Shown here piece after piece: positions 1 through 7,554 of a stretch of DNA of 64,000 nucleotides. The notes below the pieces were generated by a model. That model worked only from the letters and a program-made list of their open reading frames with translations, did not search any database and was not told where the DNA came from. Position 1 is the first letter of the stretch; every line of letters starts with the position of its first letter. The stretch spans positions 1-64,000 of the forward strand of contig JANXBN010000006.1 in NCBI GenBank assembly GCA_025060635.1, written 5' to 3'. Source of the DNA: Candidatus Kryptonium sp. Lineage in GTDB: Bacteria; Bacteroidota; Ignavibacteria; Kryptoniales; Kryptoniaceae. The position numbers and the translations under genes are program-made.

Positions 1-47
1 GCTCAAAAACTTGTTGTTTTCATGCGAAATTTTCTACTTTTATAAAG
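1..47 (+). promoter_or_regulatory. probable CRISPR leader end (cut by window edge)
   Basis: This AT-rich stretch lies immediately before the first repeat. If the array continued leftward, an identical repeat should end around position 10-12, but only AAAC matches there, so repeat 1 is probably the leader-proximal repeat. The repeat ends in AATTTAAAC on the plus strand, resembling the ATTGAAAC/ATTGAAAT 5' handles of type I-B and III repeats. This fits transcription from left to right with the leader on this side. The inference is limited because the window starts only 47 bases upstream. Confidence 0.4.
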
Positions 48-1197
48 GTGAGAATTGAACCAGTGTGGAATTTAAACTTTGATTTTCTATTACAACTTCA
101 GATTCAATTTCAAGTGAGAATTGAACCAGTGTGGAATTTAAACAAGATTTCTGCGTTGATTTGGGGAAAGGAAGCGAGGGTGAGAATTGAACCAGTGTGG
201 AATTTAAACTTTTTAACTACAAAGAATTTCCCCAGCGGGGTTTCGTGAGAATTGAACCAGTGTGGAATTTAAACAATTTTTTACAAGAAATAAATTATTC
301 TCTAATCTTGTGAGAATTGAACCAGTGTGGAATTTAAACGCCTTTTCAATTAATCCTCAAAATCCTTTTCTCTTAGTGAGAATTGAACCAGTGTGGAATT
401 TAAACTATGGTAATTTGAATGAAAAATTGGAAGAAGTGATAGTGAGAATTGAACCAGTGTGGAATTTAAACTTCTTCAAGACATAATAATGCCCCAAAGG
501 CATTTCAGTGAGAATTGAACCAGTGTGGAATTTAAACATTGAAAAATTCTTGAGATTTATGTATGAAATTCAAGTGAGAATTGAACCAGTGTGGAATTTA
601 AACGAGGTTTTTTCGTTTAAAATGGGAAATTTTGTTAAAGTGAGAATTGAACCAGTGTGGAATTTAAACTTTTTCAACACATAGTATTGGCCAATTCGGT
701 TCTCAGTGAGAATTGAACCAGTGTGGAATTTAAACGTTGTTAAGAGAAAAGAAGAAGTTGCGAAAAAGAAAGGTGAGAATTGAACCAGTGTGGAATTTAA
801 ACATGTGCTGCTAATTTTTTATCCTTATCGTAAAGTTAGTGAGAATTGAACCAGTGTGGAATTTAAACAATGATAATTCTTGTTCTCTTGTTATCGTCCT
901 TGCTGTGAGAATTGAACCAGTGTGGAATTTAAACATTGTTCGGGTTGTTTGTGTTCATTTTACAACAGAGTGAGAATTGAACCAGTGTGGAATTTAAACT
1001 ATTTTTTTTGTCTCATCAATTGCCTAATCGCTGGGTGAGAATTGAACCAGTGTGGAATTTAAACAATCCTTATGCAATTCAAGCAAATCAATAACATAAA
1101 GGTGAGAATTGAACCAGTGTGGAATTTAAACAGTAAAATTGATAGCTTGGATTACAGGATTGCAGTTGTGAGAATTGAACCAGTGTGGAATTTAAAC
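48..1197 (+). CRISPR. CRISPR array, 18 identical 30-bp repeats, 17 spacers
   Basis: Eighteen copies of one 30-bp repeat, beginning GTGAGAATTG and ending GAATTTAAAC, start at 48, 114, 180, 245, 310, 376, 442, 508, 574, 640, 706, 773, 839, 905, 970, 1035, 1102 and 1168. All look identical by eye. Spacers are 35-37 nt. The repeat resembles the family with GTTAAAATC...ACC...TGG and an ATTGAAAT handle, so a type I-B or III system is likely, but no cas gene is in the window. Open frames that run through the array are artefacts of the 66-bp periodicity. Spacers 7 (472-507) and 10 (670-705) are related to each other. A block resembling one more spacer follows the last repeat at 1198-1234. Confidence 0.98.
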
Positions 1198-1234
1198 TTT
1201 TATAGAAAAGGCGGTCAATGTGTGTTGGATGATT
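1198..1234 (+). repeat. spacer-like block after the last repeat, homologous to 3863-3898
   Basis: This spacer-length block after repeat 18 shares TATAGAA, then GGTCAAT, then TG, GTTGGAT and ATT in the same order as 3863-3898, with one gap and three transitions in the well aligned part. The copy at 3863-3898 is directly followed by a real repeat; this copy is not. The pair looks like one ancestral spacer or array-end sequence present at both ends of the 2.6-kb segment between them. Confidence 0.7.
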
Positions 1235-1305
1235 ACATTCCCCATATTAGACAATCCACTTGAAATTCAAAAATAAAATAAAAATTTGATAAAAGGATTG
1301 CCTTT

Positions 1306-1449
1306 ATGGAAGAAAAAGAAATAAATGACAGTTAAACAAGTCGCTGAGTATTTACATATGGATGAATACACCGTATATATACTTGTCCGCGCAGGACTTA
1401 CCCCTTCCCTAAAATAGATGGCCATAAAATGTTAACAACTTCCCTATAG
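1306..1449 (+). pseudogene. decayed excisionase/MerR-type HTH (HTH_17) protein
   Basis: Three frames together rebuild a small DNA-binding domain. ATG at 1306 gives MEEKEI. After a frame change, the codons from 1325 give MTVKQVAEYLHMDEYTVY and then ILVRAGLTP. After another change they give FPKIDGHKML, ending at the stop at 1447. This is the classic layout of helix-turn-helix domains of the excisionase/HTH_17 family (T-V-K-x-V-A-E-Y-L, then T-V-Y-x-L-V, then K-I-D-G). Two frameshifts make it a pseudogene. Such proteins are typical of integrative elements and toxin-antitoxin or plasmid loci, so it hints that the segment arrived by transfer. The identification is by motif only. Confidence 0.6.
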
Positions 1450-1888
1450 GATAAAAATCTGTAGCCTCCTTTAAATGTTTTATTATTCCTATTTGTTTAA
1501 TTGAAATTTTTTGACTTCCGACAATATCTCATTATTCTTTTAAGATTGAAAGTGCGTAATTGTTTAACTTTGATCTAATGCTGCTCCTTCTCTCATCGTA
1601 ATTATTTGTCCCAACCATAAGTCATCATATAACATCTCCTCCAGCTGTTTTTTGAAATGTTGAATATAATTTTTATACCATCAGCTATAAACTCAATGAG
1701 AAATGCCTTTTCAGGTAGTTTTTTCATCAATTTTATGTTGAATATTTTTATCCTTCAGAGTCAAGATGTTATTGTCAGTAAGGATTCATAAAAACTATAC
1801 AAGTTTTCGCTTACGAGAGATGCTTGAGATAATCCATGAAAGACCTCATCAAAATATTAAAATGATTCCATACTAATTAGATTCTTTT
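1450..1888. other. gene-less stretch with coding relics on the minus strand
   Basis: No intact gene is visible. On the minus strand, two overlapping frames give protein-like text: one contains MKKLPEKAFLIEFIADGIK (about 1725-1668), the other FKKQLEEMLYDDLWLGQ (about 1663-1613). Either could be half of one small frameshifted protein. I do not recognise the family. Together with the HTH relic on its left, this suggests a decaying mobile or accessory segment. Confidence 0.35.
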
Positions 1889-3547
1889 CTATTTAGTTTC
1901 GTGGCTCTGCGCGCATTTCTTTAGCCTCTTTCTTATACTCTCTATTATGGCACTTCTTCTTTTTTCTAAAAAACCTTCTATGTTATCCTTTAATAAATCG
2001 TCCAAAGCATCCGGAGGTATAATGTGAGATTCTAATATAGACTTTAATTTCTCCTCTCCATGTAGCTTAACTAGCGTACCAAAATATTCAGAAGGTTTTT
2101 TATTTGATTTTTCAGCATTTGTTGAGATTAAAGTTCTATTCAAAATACGATTATCCTTGTAAATTGACTTTGGGAATATGTGGTCATCTTGTACTTTTTC
2201 TTCATCAAATTGTGGGGGCTGTCCAGTTTTAAAATCATAGGCACCTTGCAGTGTAATCAGATTCATAACTCCTCTGTATATTGCGGAAGATTGTTATCAA
2301 CATCTAAGTCTACTTCATCACAGTTAAATTTCCGGATAAAGTCGGGTTCTTTGTTATTCTCAATCCAGTCCTTAATGGCTTTGAAATCATTCGCTGATTT
2401 AGTATCTACCGCTTGGTCGTACCTATTAGAAAACACAGAAGACCAATACCAGCAGTCTATTTTATCATAACTTGACGATATATTTATACTTTTATTCTTT
2501 CTACGTTTATTCTTTCCATGTTCATCAGTAAAACCAAGTATAAAAGCAAGCATAGCAGCAAGTGGAACTAACATCGTAGTATAAGGCATCCACTTTTTAA
2601 AATCTAAAACACCATAACCATCTTTTGTATTAACGACTCGGTCGTATGCCTTTTCTAATGCCTCACATGCTATTTCCCAATCTTCTTTGAAATTTTTAGG
2701 AGCTAACTTAAGGATGATGTTTTTACGTGTTGGCTCTTTCTCTCTTATTAAAGCAATTACCTTTAAAATAAATTCTGGCGGAACAAATTTTAAAAACTCG
2801 TAGTTTTCTTTAGCGTCTTCTAATAATTCTCCTAATTTAATCTTATTTCTGTATAGTTTTGCGGCCAAAAGATCAAAAATAGACAGCGGTTCTCCAGTCC
2901 TATTTATTCTCTCAAAAGTTTCAACTATTTTTTTTAAATCTGTGTCTTTAGGCAAGAAAACCATGTGAATTTCATAATTTAGAAAATTTTCAGCCAGTTC
3001 TTCAATTTTTTTAATTATATGCTTAAATCTTGGATTTTTTTAAGTTCATTTATATTTCTAAGGTAACTAAATGGGATAATATTTTTTTTATTTTTTATTT
3101 TTTTCTGGTTTTTTTTGTCGTTTTTGCTTACTGCAATTACTGCACTATCCCACTGCGGGTTTTTTTGTTGAGTACCTTCTTATTCAAATTAAGATAAAAT
3201 TTATACGAACCTTTTCTGTTTTTTAGAGGTATATCTGGTTCATACAAAGCATAAAATAATGCTGTAGTTCGCTGTTGACCGTCCAGTAATATTTTTACTG
3301 TTCGTTGTGGTTGTTTTTTGACATCTGGATTAATTTCTTCTACACCTTCAATGAACCTTGTAGCAAAAGGAAATTCAGATTTATCCCCAGAAAATTCCAT
3401 CAATAACATGGAACCAATAAAGTAACCACCCAAGACAGAGACAAGTAATTCTTTCACATCTTCTGGTTCCCAAATGAAACTCCTTTGAAAATCTGGCAAA
3501 ACAATACTTCCATTATACACTTCGTTTATAAGTTCAGATACTTTCAT
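1889..3547 (-). pseudogene. DUF262/DUF1524 (GmrSD-like) protein split by three frameshifts
   Basis: Three minus-strand pieces make one protein of about 550 residues. Piece 3547-3137 holds the DUF262 N-terminus (LPDFQRSFIWEPEDV and the ILLDGQQRTTAL motif, a ParB/sulfiredoxin-type nucleotide-binding fold). Piece 2964-2263 holds the middle (FERINRTGEPLSIFDLLAAK, then CWYWSSVFSNRYDQAV). Piece 2266-1889 holds the DUF1524 HNH-type end (DDHIFPKS). The first break is an A7 run (3160-3166) and the second another A7 run (3035-3041); one extra A in each restores the frame. The third, near 2270-2300, also needs one more base, giving AIYRGVMNLITLQGAYDFKTG-type text. The start at 3547 has AGGAGG seven bases upstream. 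Relatives are type IV restriction enzymes and other phage-defence proteins. It may be a true pseudogene, a gene rescued by slippage on A7, or carry assembly errors. Confidence 0.85.
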
Positions 3548-3648
3548 ATTTCCTCCTATGGTTTATTTTGGTTTATAACAGATTATTTATGCTTTTCTCC
3601 TCTTATTACCCTATTGCGAGTTCCTAACGAACAATTATAACTGCCAGT

Positions 3649-3840
3649 TTACCACCAAGTTTTAATGCCCAATAGATATTTTTTATAGATCCTTTTAAGT
3701 CCCTCATAATACAAGCCAACCCTTGGTGGTAATCCATTATAGTTATCCTTATTTTTCATTCCTAAAAATCTGGCTTTAATATATAAAAAAAATGGAATTA
3801 ATGTCAAGGGGGCGAATTGCCTTATCAAAAATCTAAACAA
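3649..3840 (-). CDS. doubtful small ORF, 63 aa
   Basis: This minus-strand frame encodes a basic, aromatic-rich peptide starting MFRFLIRQF and ending LLGIKTWW. I recognise no family. It overlaps a promoter-like sequence on the same strand (3778-3807) and has no clear ribosome-binding site. It may be a spurious frame or another relic of the accessory segment. Confidence 0.2.
   Translation of the reverse strand: MFRFLIRQFAPLTLIPFFLYIKARFLGMKNKDNYNGLPPRVGLYYEGLKRIYKKYLLGIKTWW
3778..3807 (-). promoter_or_regulatory. sigma-70-like promoter toward the DUF262 gene
   Basis: Read on the minus strand, TTGACA (3807-3802) is followed after 18 bases by TATATT (3783-3778), the same -10 sequence seen at several other putative promoters here. 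Transcription would run left toward the DUF262 gene starting at 3547, leaving a leader of about 220 nt. The TTGACA match is perfect, but AT-rich DNA makes chance -10 boxes common. Confidence 0.35.
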
Positions 3841-3862
3841 AATTGAATCGTTGCCTTACACA

Positions 3863-3898
3863 ATCTATAGAAGTGTGGTCAATATGCGTTGGATAATT
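3863..3898 (+). repeat. spacer-like copy of 1198-1234, adjacent to the solitary repeat
   Basis: This 36-nt block, exactly one spacer long, precedes the solitary CRISPR repeat at 3899 and matches the block after the main array (1198-1234) with one gap and a few transitions. The matching order of segments (TATAGAA, GGTCAAT, GTTGGAT, ATT) makes chance unlikely. The differences do not follow codon wobble, so this is more like drift of one ancestral sequence than two protospacers from related genes. Confidence 0.7.
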
Positions 3899-3928
3899 GT
3901 GAGAATTGAACCAGTGTGGAATTTGAAC
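3899..3928 (+). repeat. solitary CRISPR repeat, one mismatch
   Basis: This stretch matches the array repeat at 29 of 30 positions; the only change is G for A in the end (TTTGAAC instead of TTTAAAC). It lies 2.7 kb from the array, in the same orientation, and no further repeat follows at the expected spacing. It appears to be a detached distal end of the array. The substitution falls in the predicted crRNA handle, so it is probably no longer functional. Confidence 0.93.
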
Positions 3929-4131
3929 TTTGTAATACGCATATGACATTTTCAAAAACGAAGTGTACATATTTTTTCTCTATTTACTACGCAAGCTAAC
4001 TCCTGCGATATTTCATCAATCCTACGCACGAAGCTAAACCACAAAGCGATTGATTTTAGGCAATTTTACCATGTCGGCAGGCGTTCATATAAATATCACA
4101 TAATTTTACTTTTACGATGCATTGACATACT
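3929..4131. other. intergenic region between array relic and prfB
   Basis: No gene or convincing hairpin is seen here. It separates the accessory segment from the housekeeping run that starts with prfB. A TTGACA hexamer at 4122-4127 has no well-placed -10 box of its own and overlaps the region of the prfB promoter proposed just downstream. Confidence 0.4.
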
Positions 4132-4159
4132 TTGTAAATTCAAAAATTTTTGCTATCTT
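4132..4159 (+). promoter_or_regulatory. putative prfB promoter
   Basis: TTGTAA (4132-4137) and TATCTT (4154-4159) are separated by 16 bases whose sequence (ATTCAAAAATTTTTGC) closely resembles the spacer of the promoter proposed at 35587-35614. The expected start is about 30 bases before the prfB ATG at 4196. Confidence 0.45.
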
Positions 4160-4195
4160 TAAATCCAAAACAAAAGAAAGGGAATTTGAACGGAG

Positions 4196-5309
4196 ATGTT
4201 TGAAAATTTCAAAACGAAAGTTGAAGAACTTGCCGAAAGGTTTGAAACTTTGAGAGGGTTTCTTTGACATAGAAGGGAAGCGAAAACATTTAGCTGAACT
4301 TGAGGAAAAAACCGCAAATCCCGATTTCTGGAACGATCCCACTACAGCTCAAAAAACCATGCAAGAAATAAGTAAAATCAAAGACTGGCTTACCGAGTGG
4401 GAAAGCGTTCAAAAGATGATTGAAGACACAAAAGTTCTAATTGACCTCGCAGAGGAATCGCAGGATATCGCATTTACTAATGAATTACAAAAGGAGATAA
4501 AAAAACTTGAGAAAAAGATTGACGAACTTGAACTTAAAAATCTATTAAACGGCGAGGACGATCCAAAGAGCGCAATCTTGACAATTCATTCCGGAGCTGG
4601 TGGAACCGAAGCGCAGGATTGGGCTGAAATGCTTTTGAGAATGTATCTGCGATGGGCGGAAAGAAATGGATACAACGCAACCGTCGTTGATATACTTGAA
4701 GGAGATGGCGCCGGAATAAAGAGCGCTGTGGTTGAAATTGAAGGTCCTTATGCTTATGGATATCTAAAGTCCGAAAGCGGAGTACATCGGCTTGTTAGAA
4801 TTTCACCTTTTGACGCAAATAAGAGAAGACATACTTCATTTGCATCAGTATTCGTTTACCCTGAGCTTGACGAAGGCGATACGAAAATAGAAATAAATCC
4901 AGATGATTTGAAAATTGAGACATTTAGAGCAGGTGGACACGGTGGTCAAAATGTTAACAAAGTTGAAACCGCAGTTAGAATTACACATATACCTACAGGG
5001 ATAGTTGTACAATGTCAAAGCGAACGCTCGCAATATCAAAATAAGGTCAGGGCATTGCGCCTGCTTCAATCAAGGCTATATCAATTGCAAAAGGAGAAGG
5101 AAAGAGAGAAACTTGATGAATTTGAAAAACAGAAAAAGAAAATTGAATGGGGAAGCCAAATTCGTTCATATGTTTTTCATCCGTACAACCTCGTGAAAGA
5201 TCACAGAACTGGATATGAAACATCAAATGTCCAAGCAGTTATGGATGGCGAAATAGATGAGTTTATAAAAGCGTATCTTTTAAGCTCCGTCAAAGCAAAC
5301 TCCAACTAA
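4196..5309 (+). CDS. prfB: peptide chain release factor 2 (programmed +1 frameshift)
   Basis: RF2 recognises UGA and UAA stop codons and triggers peptide release on the ribosome. The reading frame starts at ATG 4196, runs 23 codons to CTT, meets an in-frame TGA at 4265-4267, and continues after a +1 shift (GAC at 4266) for 347 more residues, giving 370 aa, the usual RF2 length. The SPF anticodon-like motif lies near residue 203 and the catalytic GGQ near 249-251, positions that agree with E. coli RF2 only if the frameshifted N-terminus is included. An annotation from the first ATG after the shift (4359) would lose about 54 residues. It heads a co-directional run with yicC, gmk and rpoZ. Confidence 0.97.
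4253..4268 (+). promoter_or_regulatory. autoregulatory +1 frameshift site of prfB
   Basis: The sequence AGAGGG, TTT, CTT, TGA, C has the canonical RF2 layout: an SD-like purine run a few bases before the slippery CTT-T, then the UGA stop followed by C. When RF2 is scarce, UGA is read slowly and the ribosome slips +1 to make more RF2. Compared with E. coli (AGGGGG UAU CUU UGA C), the layout is conserved and the purine run is slightly weaker. Confidence 0.95.
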
Positions 5310-5329
5310 ATTTTTCCCTGCAAGCACAA

Positions 5330-6211
5330 ATGCTTTTAAGCATGACTGGCTTTGGAAGATCTGAACTTAAACGAGATGGAATTTCTGTCTCTGTTGAGAT
5401 AAAGAGTTTAAATTCTCGTTTCCTTGAGGTGATTCCGAAGATCCCGAAGATTCTTCAATCAAGAGAATTTGAAATAAGGGAACTGGTCCGCCAGAGGATT
5501 TTAAGAGGAAAGGTCACGATTTCAATTGATGTCGCAATTGAGCCGATGTATCAAATGCCTGTTAAAGTTAATTTTGATGTTTTGACGAATCTTTTAAAAG
5601 TGCTTCGTGAGGTGAAGAAGAAAGCCAAGATCAAGGGCGATATAAAACTTGAGCATTTGCTTATGTTTCGTGAAGTATTTGAGACGAATCAAGTTAATGA
5701 AATTTCCGATGAGCAATGGGAAGTGGTAAGAACCGCAATTGATGAAGCGATAGACAAACTTATTTCTTCAAGACAAAGAGAAGGGATTGAAATCTTAAAA
5801 GATGTTGAAAGCAGGATAAACTTAATTTCCAACAATCTTGAAAAAATCCTGACGCTTTCCGAACAAAGTTTGAAAGCTAAGCAAAGTTTGTTAAAGCAGA
5901 AAATTGAGGAGGTTTTTAAAGATGTAGAATTTGATAAAAATCGCCTTGAATCAGAGCTTGTTTGGCTTGCGAATAAACTTGATGTCACGGAGGAATGTGT
6001 CAGGTTGAAAAGCCATATAAAGTTCTTTCTTGATACATTGAAAAGTGATGATATTGCGGTTGGTCGTAGATTAAACTTTCTTCTTCAGGAGATGCTCCGC
6101 GAAGCAACGACGATAGGAGCAAAAACTGAGGACGCAGAGATAACTTATCTTGTTATCGCCATCAAAGAAGAAATTGAAAAGATCAGAGAACAGTTGCAAA
6201 ATGTTGAATAA
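5330..6211 (+). CDS. yicC: YicC-family endoribonuclease
   Basis: The 293-residue protein begins MLLSMTGFGRSE, the near-universal N-terminal signature of the YicC/YloC family, and ends with the family's conserved C-terminal block (GRRLNFLLQEMLREATTIG, then TEDAEITYLVIAIKEEIEKIREQ). Family members are reported endoribonucleases involved in RNA decay in E. coli and Bacillus. The gene lies 20 bases after prfB and 15 bases before gmk. A yicC-gmk-rpoZ order is common in bacteria and supports the call. There is no clear SD. A second ATG four codons in is possible but would lose the conserved start. Confidence 0.93.
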   Translation: MLLSMTGFGRSELKRDGISVSVEIKSLNSRFLEVIPKIPKILQSREFEIRELVRQRILRGKVTISIDVAIEPMYQMPVKVNFDVLTNLLKVLREVKKKAKIKGDIKLEHLLMFREVFETNQVNEISDEQWEVVRTAIDEAIDKLISSRQREGIEILKDVESRINLISNNLEKILTLSEQSLKAKQSLLKQKIEEVFKDVEFDKNRLESELVWLANKLDVTEECVRLKSHIKFFLDTLKSDDIAVGRRLNFLLQEMLREATTIGAKTEDAEITYLVIAIKEEIEKIREQLQNVE

Positions 6212-6226
6212 AATTTTAGGTTTGAG

Positions 6227-6820
6227 ATGCCAAGAGGAAGATTGATAGTTGTTTCAGCCCCAAGCGGTGCTGGGAAAACCACGATCGCAAAAAAAATAAT
6301 GGAAAAGTTCCCCTTCATAAAATTTTCTGTCTCAGCAACCACGAGACCGAAACGAGACGGCGAAGTTGACGGAAAAGATTATTTCTTTTTAACACGAGAG
6401 GAGTTTGAGAAAAAGATTCAAAATGGGGAACTGCTTGAATGGGAGGAAATTTATGGAAATTACTACGGGACATTGAAAAGCGTTGTTGAAGAGGCACTGA
6501 AAAATGGTAATGTTTTGCTTTTTGATGTTGATGTAAACGGCGCAATTTCAATAAAGAAAAAATTTCCAGACGATGCTATTTTAATTTTTCTAAAGCCACC
6601 AAATATAGAAACATTAAAAGAGAGATTAAAACGAAGGAAAACCGAATCTGAAGAACAATTGAAAAAACGACTTGAACGAGTCCCGATGGAACTTGAAAAA
6701 GCAATATATTTTGATTATATTTTTGTCAATGATAAACTTGAAGACACGATAAAATCAGTGGAAAGAGCGATTTTCAACGAAATTGAAAAATGGAAAGCGA
6801 TTCAGAAACACGAGTATTAA
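6227..6820 (+). CDS. gmk: guanylate kinase
   Basis: The enzyme phosphorylates GMP to GDP with ATP in the cytosol, feeding GTP, dGTP and (p)ppGpp pools. The 197-residue length is typical. The P-loop SAPSGAGKTT is at residues 9-18. It is followed by the GMP-binding region (SVSATTRPKRDGEVDGKDYFF) and GELLEWEEIYGNYYGT. The gene lies between yicC and rpoZ, the usual arrangement, and is probably cotranscribed with them. Confidence 0.97.
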   Translation: MPRGRLIVVSAPSGAGKTTIAKKIMEKFPFIKFSVSATTRPKRDGEVDGKDYFFLTREEFEKKIQNGELLEWEEIYGNYYGTLKSVVEEALKNGNVLLFDVDVNGAISIKKKFPDDAILIFLKPPNIETLKERLKRRKTESEEQLKKRLERVPMELEKAIYFDYIFVNDKLEDTIKSVERAIFNEIEKWKAIQKHEY

Positions 6821-6846
6821 AAACAAAATCAATTTAAACTTCAAAA

Positions 6847-7194
6847 ATGGGAATCAAGCCACTTGATCTTAAGAAAATTCAAGAGATTGCTGGAAACACA
6901 TATGAAGCAATTGTCATAATGGCTAAAAGAGCAAGACAGATAAACGATGAAAGAAAAATTATGTTTAACAAGCGACTTGAAGAGATGAAAGCAATCAAGG
7001 TACAACAACAGGCAAGTCCAACTGAGGAAGAAACGCCTAAATTTATAGACGACGAACGAGTTTTGAAGGCACCGCCAGAACAGGTCAGGATCGCTGAAGA
7101 ATTTGAGCAACTCCCAAAACCAACTGATGTCGCAGTAGAAGAATATCTTGATGGAAAAATTGAATGGAACTATGAGAAAAGAGGTAAATTTTAA
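6847..7194 (+). CDS. rpoZ: RNA polymerase omega subunit
   Basis: This 115-residue protein carries the omega core (GNTYEAIVIMAKRARQIN, residues 17-34), which promotes assembly and stability of RNA polymerase by wrapping the beta-prime C-terminus. The acidic tail (EEETPKF, then VAVEEYLDGKIEW) is typical of the longer omega proteins in the Bacteroidota and Chlorobi group. It follows gmk by 26 bases. I would expect coaBC next in many genomes, but it is not here. Confidence 0.9.
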   Translation: MGIKPLDLKKIQEIAGNTYEAIVIMAKRARQINDERKIMFNKRLEEMKAIKVQQQASPTEEETPKFIDDERVLKAPPEQVRIAEEFEQLPKPTDVAVEEYLDGKIEWNYEKRGKF

Positions 7195-7554
7195 AGAATC
7201 TTCAAGTTTAGGCATCGCCTTTGTAAAACCGATATTTAAAAATGTGGATGATAATTTTGAGAAGACAAGGTTATGCTCAATATACAGCATGCGCTTATTG
7301 AGAGCGAAAAAGAGTTGGATGAAACACTTGAATTAAGGGCACATACGGGGAATTCAAATAGATCTTTCGGTTTTAATTTTATTTTTTGGTTGATTTATAA
7401 AGTTCGGGGAGAACTTAATTTCAAGGGCTTCCCGCTTGATCTCTTTATTGAAAAATTTCCTTTGCTTGTTTTGAGCTTGGGAAGTTCGTGCGTTGAAATG
7501 AATAAAATTTTTCGTTTTCAGTATTTAACAATATAAAATAAATAGCGAGGATAA
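7195..7554. other. 360-bp gap between rpoZ and pta, no recognised gene
   Basis: Two open frames exist on the plus strand (7148-7336 and 7273-7536), but the first overlaps the end of rpoZ and neither resembles a known family. The second would encode a peptide containing NRSFGFNFIFWLIYKVRGEL. Codon usage looks poorer in purine-rich codons than that of the neighbours. I see no terminator hairpin or riboswitch. It may be the leader of pta or a decayed gene. Confidence 0.4.

Noticed and set aside
48-486. Open reading frames through the CRISPR array with a recurring VRIEPVWNLN peptide
   Set aside because: They are products of the identical 30-bp repeats read in frame where the repeat-plus-spacer period is 66; no start signals or protein family.
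1131-1167. Possible self-targeting by array spacers
   Set aside because: I looked for spacer text elsewhere in the window by eye and saw no convincing match; a full search is needed to exclude genome self-targets.
58-1197. Reading the array from right to left (leader near 1198)
   Set aside because: The reverse complement of the repeat would end in ATTCTCAC, unlike common crRNA handles, while the plus strand ends ATTTAAAC; the block after 1197 also looks like array remnant rather than leader.
4112-4342. Minus-strand frame over the start of prfB
   Set aside because: It is antisense to the conserved RF2 N-terminus and the frameshift site; its serine/phenylalanine-rich text is typical of the complement of a lysine/glutamate-rich gene.
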